Source of the DNA: Lachnospiraceae bacterium | GTDB taxonomy: Bacteria; Bacillota; Clostridia; Lachnospirales; Lachnospiraceae | Assembly: GCA_014804565.1 (NCBI GenBank) | Contig: JAAUZN010000069.1 | Location: 45,032-55,851, forward strand | Direction: 5' to 3' | DNA: 10,820 nucleotides | In this document: positions 7,001-10,820 of the stretch, piece after piece | Numbering within the stretch: position 1 is the first letter of the stretch | Layout: every line of letters begins with the position of its first letter | Notes under the pieces: model-generated | The model's input: only the letters and a program-made list of their open reading frames with translations | Told to the model about the DNA's origin: nothing | Database searches by the model: none | Program-made: the position numbers and the translations under genes

Positions 7001-7342
7001 TTATTCCTCAACTGCCTTGTATTTCTCCAGCTGTGCATAATCCTCCATCAGCTCAAGAGCCTTCTTGCGGCCAACTTTGTTTAATTTCACATAATACTGC
7101 ATCACGCGATTCTCCATGATCTTACCACCCAGCAGGCTCTTCTGATTGATCGGAGAGAAGTCTACCGGATTCAGATTCAGCTTATCACACATTCTGATCA
7201 CAGTACCGTAGGCCATACCCTCGATCCCCCTGTCTAACGCCGTCACCAGAGTAGAATACGGAATTTCCATTTCAATCGCAAACTGCCTGACACTCTTATG
7301 CTGCTTTAAAATCTCTGCTTTCAAAATTTCTGCCTTAGTCAT
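7001..7342 (-). CDS. Small Cro/CI (XRE)-type helix-turn-helix protein
   Basis: A 113-residue protein, probably a DNA-binding regulator. A predicted helix-turn-helix spans about 17-38 (SVRQFAIEMEIPYSTLVTAL), and the whole ~65-residue N-terminal part resembles the five-helix Cro/CI domain, ending NLNPVDF. The C-terminal stretch LNKVGRKKALELMEDYAQLEKY (87-108) is a helix of the kind that follows the HTH in many phage-type XRE proteins. The start is the ATG at 7342, because AGGAGG (7354-7349) lies 6 nt upstream. A further in-frame ATG at 7360 lies upstream of that site and would make it coding. The N-terminus holds a small tandem repeat, KAEILKAEILK. It is the first gene of an operon with glf (3-nt gap) and faces the glycosyltransferase pair across a shared control region, so autoregulation or control of both operons is plausible. 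Its target is not known from sequence. Confidence 0.82.
   Translation of the reverse strand: MTKAEILKAEILKQHKSVRQFAIEMEIPYSTLVTALDRGIEGMAYGTVIRMCDKLNLNPVDFSPINQKSLLGGKIMENRVMQYYVKLNKVGRKKALELMEDYAQLEKYKAVEE
7005..7008 (-). promoter_or_regulatory. glf ribosome binding site inside the upstream HTH gene
   Basis: On the - strand the end of the HTH gene reads GAGGAATAA, then TAA and the glf ATG. AGGA (7008-7005) is 7 nt before the ATG at 6997 and belongs to the Glu codons at the C-terminus of the HTH protein. Ribosomes finishing the HTH protein therefore stop on top of the glf start region, which favours coupled translation. Confidence 0.75.
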
Positions 7343-7408
7343 AATAGACCTCCTTATCATGTGATGTTTTCTTTATGAGAAGAGGTCCGCTCCTCTCTAC
7401 TTTTGCAC

Positions 7409-7417
7409 AGTATAACA
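7409..7417 (-). promoter_or_regulatory. Extended -10 promoter of the HTH-glf operon
   Basis: Read on the - strand: TGT-TATACT, an extended -10 (TGn) plus a five-of-six -10 hexamer (7414-7409). No good -35 stands 17 bases upstream, where the sequence is T- and A-rich; the TGn motif commonly compensates. Transcription would start near 7402, leaving a leader of about 60 nt that contains a 5-bp hairpin AGAGG/CCTCT (7381-7385/7392-7396) and the AGGAGG site at 7354-7349. Confidence 0.65.
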
Positions 7418-7456
7418 CATTTTTTTTGAAAAAGGAACCACCAAACGGAGTTATTT

Positions 7457-7470
7457 GACGAAATATCGTC
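7457..7470. repeat. Palindrome GACGA-AATA-TCGTC in the divergent control region
   Basis: A perfect 5-bp inverted repeat with a 4-base spacer lies between the two divergent promoters. TTGACGAAAT (7455-7464) is echoed by TTGTCGTAAT (7496-7505), eight of ten bases alike, and the second copy covers the -35 of the + strand promoter. A dimeric repressor such as the adjacent HTH protein could bind here, but that is inference. No other gene or RNA element is visible between 7361 and 7490. Confidence 0.45.
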
Positions 7471-7495
7471 TCTACAGTCAAGTCCAAAAACTGTA

Positions 7496-7524
7496 TTGTC
7501 GTAATGATAAGAAAATGCTAAAAT
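7496..7524 (+). promoter_or_regulatory. Sigma-A promoter of the glycosyltransferase pair
   Basis: TTGTCG (7496-7501), a 17-base spacer, then TAAAAT (7519-7524) preceded by TGC, an extended -10. Transcription should begin near 7531. That is only about 5 nt before the in-frame ATG at 7536, which supports the later ATG at 7560 with its AGAGG (7548-7552) as the real start. Confidence 0.75.
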
Positions 7525-7559
7525 AGGCATAGAAAATGAATCACAAAAGAGGTGTTATT

Positions 7560-8627
7560 ATGTTACCTGTTTCCGTGTGTATGATTGCAAAAAACGAAGA
7601 TAATCACATTGAAGAATGTCTCAAAAGACTTCGTCCCTGCCGCTTTGAGATCATCGTGGTCGATACCGGTTCCGTGGACCGCACCGTAGAGATGGCTCAT
7701 AGATATGCGGACAGGGTCTTTCATTTTGCCTGGTGCGACGACTTCAGCAGTGCGAGAAACTTTTCGATTCAGCAGGCATCAAATGACTGGGTACTGATCA
7801 TAGACTGTGACGAATATCTTGAAAATGTCAATCTGGTTCAGCTGGAAGAGGCGCTCTCCCATAACAGGGACTCCGTGGGCATGATCACCCGCAATAATCC
7901 CTATACCGTGCAGGGTACACGCTCCATCATGTCGGAGCGTATCGGCCGTCTCTTCAACAGAAAATACTGCCACTTTGAGGGCAGCATCCATGAGCGGGTG
8001 CGCACCTTGCAGGGCAGGGAGCCGGAAACCTTTTCGATTCCCCTGACCTTTTATCACGAAGGCTATGTGGAGGAATCTGATAAGCGCATGCGTGCTACCA
8101 GAAATCTGGAGATGCTTTTGCACGATCTGAATGTAAAGGGTCCCAGCCCATATCTCTATTTCCATCTGGGGCAAAATTATATCTCCTTAAACGACATGGA
8201 AAAGGCGGCGCAGTATTACAAAATGGGGCTTGCTCTAAACGCAGATCCCCAGTCCGACTTTGTGCAGAGCATGGCGGAAACCTACGGCTACTGCCTGATG
8301 GATCTGGCAAAATACGATGCAGCCATGTCTCTTAAAGATAAGTATGGTCATCTCTCCCACCGGGCGGACTTCGTCTATCTGATGGGAATGCTCTATATGA
8401 AAAAAGGAGAACTATCCAAAGCTATCGAGGAGTTTGAAAAGGCAACCACACTCACGGCCTATTCCCGCAAGGGCGTCAACAGTTACCGTGCCTATTTCCA
8501 TATCGGCGGTATCTATGAGACGATGGGCAACCTGGAGCAGGCCCGGATCTACTATAAAAAATGCGGCGATTATGAGCCGGCTATCAGAAGGCTCAGGGAG
8601 CTTTCGGCAGGGGAAGCCATCTCCTGA
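7560..8627 (+). CDS. Family 2 glycosyltransferase with C-terminal TPR repeats (first of pair)
   Basis: A 355-residue, predicted cytosolic protein. Residues 1-~110 are a GT2 (GT-A fold) catalytic domain: SVCMIAKNED (5-14), VDTGSVDRT (34-42), the WCDDFSSARNF stretch (58-68) and the metal/nucleotide-binding DxD as DCDE (82-85). GSIHER (141-146) and FYHEGY (164-169) complete the pattern. The C-terminal half carries at least three TPR-like helical repeats (about 196-229, 268-298 and 308-341). Family members transfer a sugar from a nucleotide donor to another sugar or a protein; GT2-TPR proteins include the SunS-type peptide S-glycosyltransferases. The start at 7560 has AGAGG 7 nt upstream. Donor and acceptor cannot be read from sequence. 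The gene is divergent from the HTH-glf operon, so a UDP-galactofuranose donor is conceivable. A paralogue follows after 24 nt. Confidence 0.88.
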   Translation: MLPVSVCMIAKNEDNHIEECLKRLRPCRFEIIVVDTGSVDRTVEMAHRYADRVFHFAWCDDFSSARNFSIQQASNDWVLIIDCDEYLENVNLVQLEEALSHNRDSVGMITRNNPYTVQGTRSIMSERIGRLFNRKYCHFEGSIHERVRTLQGREPETFSIPLTFYHEGYVEESDKRMRATRNLEMLLHDLNVKGPSPYLYFHLGQNYISLNDMEKAAQYYKMGLALNADPQSDFVQSMAETYGYCLMDLAKYDAAMSLKDKYGHLSHRADFVYLMGMLYMKKGELSKAIEEFEKATTLTAYSRKGVNSYRAYFHIGGIYETMGNLEQARIYYKKCGDYEPAIRRLRELSAGEAIS

Positions 8628-8651
8628 CCGTCATTGCAGAAAGGAGAATCC

Positions 8652-9749
8652 GTGTTTCCTCTATCCGTATGTATCATCGCTAAAAATGAAGAGGCGCACA
8701 TTGAGGAATGCCTGAGCAGGCTCGTCCCCTATGGCTTTGAGATCGTCCTGACAGATACCGGCTCCACGGACCGGACCCTTAAGATCGCCGGCCGCTACAC
8801 GGACCGCATCTATCACTTTGACTGGTGCGATGATTTCAGCGCCGCGAGAAATTTTTGTATGGAAAAAGCCTCCCATAACTGGATACTTTCTCTCGATTGT
8901 GACGAATATATCGAAAAGATAGATATAGATGCTCTCCGTAAGTGTATGGAGAAACACCCGGATGCCGCTGGGCGGATCCTGATCCGCAGCCGCTTTACCC
9001 GGGACGGGCAGACCAGCTATGAGCAGATGCGGGTGAGCCGGCTGGCAGACCGTCGGTATTTTCACTTTTTGGGCGCAGTGCATGAACAGCTTGCATATCG
9101 TCCTAACACTGCCTCTGCTGTGGCAGGGGTGTCAGCAGCGCAAACAAGCGCCAAAAAGGTTTATGACGCGCCTGTCACAATTTTACATGTGGGATACGAT
9201 CTCAGCGAGTCCGAAATGCAGGAAAAATCCCGCCGCAATATTGCACTCTTAGAGGCAGAACTTGCCAAAGAAGGTCCGGACCCCTACCTTTATTATCAGC
9301 TGGGCTTAAGCTGCCGCAGATTGAAAGACCATGAGAGGGCCTTCGACTATTTCGACGCGGGACTTTCCCTGGATGTGGATCCTAATCTCGATTATGTCAA
9401 AACCATGGTGGAATCTTACGGTTACACCATGCTGGATCTGAAACGAAACCGGGAGGCGCTGGAGCTTTCTTCCCTCTATGATATCTTTGCGGTCCGGGCG
9501 GATTTCGTCTTTCTGATGGGGCTCATCTATATGAACAACGGCCTTTTCGATCAGGCCATTTCAGAATTTCAGAAAGCGTCTTCTATGGAGGATTTTGCGG
9601 TAGAAGGCACAAACAGCTACATGGCCAACTATAACATCGGTGTGATCTATGAATGCACCGGCCATATCACGGAAGCCAGAAAATATTATGAAAAATGTGG
9701 AGAGTATGAGCCGGCAAAGCAGCGGCTTTCGGAAATCCAAAAAGCATAA
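8652..9749 (+). CDS. Family 2 glycosyltransferase with C-terminal TPR repeats (second of pair)
   Basis: A 365-residue paralogue of the preceding protein, collinear along its whole length. GT2 domain: SVCIIAKNEE (5-14), TDTGSTDRT (34-42), WCDDFSAARNF (58-68) and DxD as DCDE (82-85). TPR-like repeats lie at about 209-243, 282-312 and 322-355. The start chosen is GTG 8652. AAGGAG (8641-8646) stands 5 nt upstream, and the resulting N-terminus (MFPLSVC) aligns with that of its neighbour (MLPVSVC). A TTG at 8634 lies upstream of the ribosome binding site and is rejected. Between the conserved VHEQ (143-146) and ILHVGY (177-182) it carries about 13 more residues than its neighbour. This insert (about 150-168) is rich in Ala, Ser, Thr and Val and may be a loop near the acceptor site. 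It is probably co-transcribed with the first gene and ends at a hairpin terminator. Substrate unknown. Confidence 0.88.
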   Translation: MFPLSVCIIAKNEEAHIEECLSRLVPYGFEIVLTDTGSTDRTLKIAGRYTDRIYHFDWCDDFSAARNFCMEKASHNWILSLDCDEYIEKIDIDALRKCMEKHPDAAGRILIRSRFTRDGQTSYEQMRVSRLADRRYFHFLGAVHEQLAYRPNTASAVAGVSAAQTSAKKVYDAPVTILHVGYDLSESEMQEKSRRNIALLEAELAKEGPDPYLYYQLGLSCRRLKDHERAFDYFDAGLSLDVDPNLDYVKTMVESYGYTMLDLKRNREALELSSLYDIFAVRADFVFLMGLIYMNNGLFDQAISEFQKASSMEDFAVEGTNSYMANYNIGVIYECTGHITEARKYYEKCGEYEPAKQRLSEIQKA

Positions 9750-9751
9750 AC

Positions 9752-9785
9752 AAGGCGGCACCCTTTCGGATGCCGCCTTATTTCT
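9752..9785. terminator. Bidirectional intrinsic terminator
   Basis: AAGGCGGCA (9752-9760) pairs perfectly with TGCCGCCTT (9771-9779) around a 10-base loop, in which two more C-G pairs can form. On the + strand ATTTCTT follows, ending the glycosyltransferase transcript 2 nt after its stop. On the - strand it lies 12 nt past the glycogen phosphorylase stop and is followed by TTGTTTATG, so it can also end that gene. The U-tracts are imperfect on both sides, but the GC-rich 9-bp stem is strong. Confidence 0.85.
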
Positions 9786-9791
9786 TATCGC

Positions 9792-10820
9792 TTATCTGAG
9801 CCGCCAGATATCTCTGTTGTACTCCTCGATGGTTCTGTCGGAGGAGAAGAATCCTGCCTTAGCGATATTCACCAGCATCATCTTTCTCCACTTTTTCTGA
9901 TCCTCATAATCCGCCATCATCTTATCCTTCGTGGCGATATAATCCTCCAGATCCAGAAGCGTCATAAACCAGTCTTTATTTAACAGCTCCTTGTAAAGTC
10001 TCTCCAGATTCTCCTTGTGGCCTACCTTCAGCGCTTCCTTGCTGACGATAAAATCTACTGCCTTCTTGATCACAGGAGATTTCTTATAGTAATCCTTCGA
10101 CACATAATCGGCCTTCTCATAATGCTCGATGACTGCCTCGGATTTCTCACCGAAGATATAGATATTGTCATCGCCGACCAGCTCGTGGATCTCCACATTG
10201 GCGCCGTCCGAAGTGCCCAGTGTCACGGCACCGTTTAACATGAACTTCATGTTGCCTGTACCGGAAGCCTCCTTGGACGCCAGAGAGATCTGCTCAGAAA
10301 TATCGCAGGCCGGGATCATCTTCTCCGCATAAGCCACATTGTAATTCTCCACCATAAGCACGGTCATGTAAGGGCTGACATCAGGATCGTTATTGATGAT
10401 CTCCTGCAGCACCAGAAGCAGGTGAATGATATCCTGTGCGATCACATAGGCAGGAGCCGCCTTCGCGCCGAAGATAAAGGTCATGGGCCTTGCAGGCTTC
10501 TTTCCTGCCTTGATCTCCAGATATTTATGGATGATGTAAAGGGCATTCATCTGCTGCCGCTTGTACTCGTGCAGTCTCTTACTCTGGATATCAAAGATGG
10601 AATCGGGATTCAGGGTCACGCCCTCCACCTCTTTCACATAAGCCGCCAGATCCTCCTTGCGGTTTCTCTTGATCTGCGCGATACGGTCAAGCACCGCCTC
10701 GTCATCCGCATAGTCTAACAGCTTCTCAAGGTTCGCCGCATCCTTCTTATAGGCGTCTCCGATGGTATCGGAGAGGAAGCCTGCCAGCTCATGGTTACAT
10801 GATAAGAGCCATCTACGGAA
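9792..10820 (-). CDS. glgP: Glycogen/maltodextrin phosphorylase, C-terminal part
   Basis: The frame is open from the window edge (10820) to the TAA at 9794-9792, giving 342 residues, a bit under half of a typical GT35 phosphorylase of roughly 800 residues. The N-terminal part lies outside the window, so the GTG at 10694 is internal. The enzyme releases glucose-1-phosphate from alpha-1,4-glucan ends using pyridoxal phosphate. Visible family marks start at the edge with RRWLLSCN, then [14 protein letters not shown], then [10 protein letters not shown]. The cofactor site [15 protein letters not shown] contains the PLP lysine (window residue 192), followed by [10 protein letters not shown]. It ends [10 protein letters not shown], a normal C-terminus. 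In function it pairs with the alpha-glucosidases in starch and glycogen use, but it lies some 5.7 kb from them in a separate transcript. Maltodextrin versus glycogen preference is not decidable here. Confidence 0.97.
   Translation of the reverse strand, partial: FRRWLLSCNHELAGFLSDTIGDAYKKDAANLEKLLDYADDEAVLDRIAQIKRNRKEDLAAYVKEVEGVTLNPDSIFDIQSKRLHEYKRQQMNALYIIHKYLEIKAGKKPARPMTFIFGAKAAPAYVIAQDIIHLLLVLQEIINNDPDVSPYMTVLMVENYNVAYAEKMIPACDISEQISLASKEASGTGNMKFMLNGAVTLGTSDGANVEIHELVGDDNIYIFGEKSEAVIEHYEKADYVSKDYYKKSPVIKKAVDFIVSKEALKVGHKENLERLYKELLNKDWFMTLLDLEDYIATKDKMMADYEDQKKWRKMMLVNIAKAGFFSSDRTIEEYNRDIWRLR

Noticed and set aside
7319..7340. Tandem KAEIL repeat at the N-terminus of the HTH protein
   Set aside because: A two-unit repeat in a predicted helix, with diverged codons; too short to call a repeat element.
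7343..7360. Six-residue N-terminal extension of the HTH protein (ATG at 7360)
   Set aside because: The AGGAGG site at 7349-7354 would lie within coding sequence; the ATG at 7342 has ideal spacing from it.
7536..7559. Start of the first glycosyltransferase at ATG 7536
   Set aside because: Only about 5 nt after the expected transcription start and without a ribosome binding site; the ATG at 7560 has AGAGG at the right spacing.
8634..8651. TTG start of the second glycosyltransferase
   Set aside because: It precedes the AAGGAG site; GTG 8652 gives an N-terminus that aligns with the paralogue.
1..10820. Search for CRISPR arrays, tRNA or rRNA genes, insertion sequences, attachment sites and riboswitches
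   Set aside because: No spaced repeat array, cloverleaf, transposase, terminal inverted repeat or long structured leader was seen; the largest gene-free stretch is 217 bases (7343-7559).

Overview
The window looks like chromosome of a Gram-positive anaerobe of the Clostridia, most plausibly Lachnospiraceae. Every well-placed start has an AGGAGG-type ribosome binding site. Promoters are of sigma-A type, base composition is balanced by eye, and the gene content is what gut clostridia carry: AraC-type regulators, GH13 alpha-glucosidases, a PccB/MmdA carboxyltransferase and glycogen phosphorylase. This placement is inference; no rRNA or other taxonomic marker is present. I see no IS element, CRISPR array, tRNA, rRNA or broken gene.

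Layout. (1) 1-4095, + strand: the C-terminal part of an AraC-family regulator, then two tandem paralogous GH13 alpha-glucosidases. The active-site signatures differ in a way that predicts complementary linkage preference: Ala after the nucleophile in the first (alpha-1,4 possible), Val in the second (alpha-1,6). The block ends at a hairpin terminator (4094-4118) that also serves the facing gene. (2) 7342-4143, - strand: a small Cro/CI-type HTH protein and UDP-galactopyranose mutase (glf), separated by 3 nt with the glf ribosome binding site inside the HTH gene. Next comes a lone acyl-CoA carboxyltransferase subunit with its own perfect-consensus promoter (TTGACA-N17-TATAAT) just past the glf stop. 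(3) 7343-7559: a divergent promoter region with extended -10 elements on both strands and a palindrome between them. (4) 7560-9749, + strand: two tandem paralogous family-2 glycosyltransferases with C-terminal TPR repeats, ended by a second bidirectional terminator. (5) 9792-10820, - strand: the C-terminal part of glycogen phosphorylase, running off the window.

How the parts may work together. The alpha-glucosidases and glycogen phosphorylase fit starch, maltodextrin and glycogen use. glf makes UDP-galactofuranose, a surface-glycan precursor, and shares a divergent control region with the two glycosyltransferases. A joint role in a galactofuranose-containing glycan or glycoprotein is therefore possible but unproven. 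The carboxyltransferase has no biotin-carrier or biotin-carboxylase partner in the window.

Start sites: four genes have better-supported starts than the longest reading frame gives. They are the carboxyltransferase (5759), the HTH gene (7342), the first glycosyltransferase (7560) and the second (GTG at 8652). I found no strong candidate for a wholly new biological system. The most unusual arrangements are the coupled HTH-glf operon facing paired TPR-glycosyltransferases, and the orphan carboxyltransferase.
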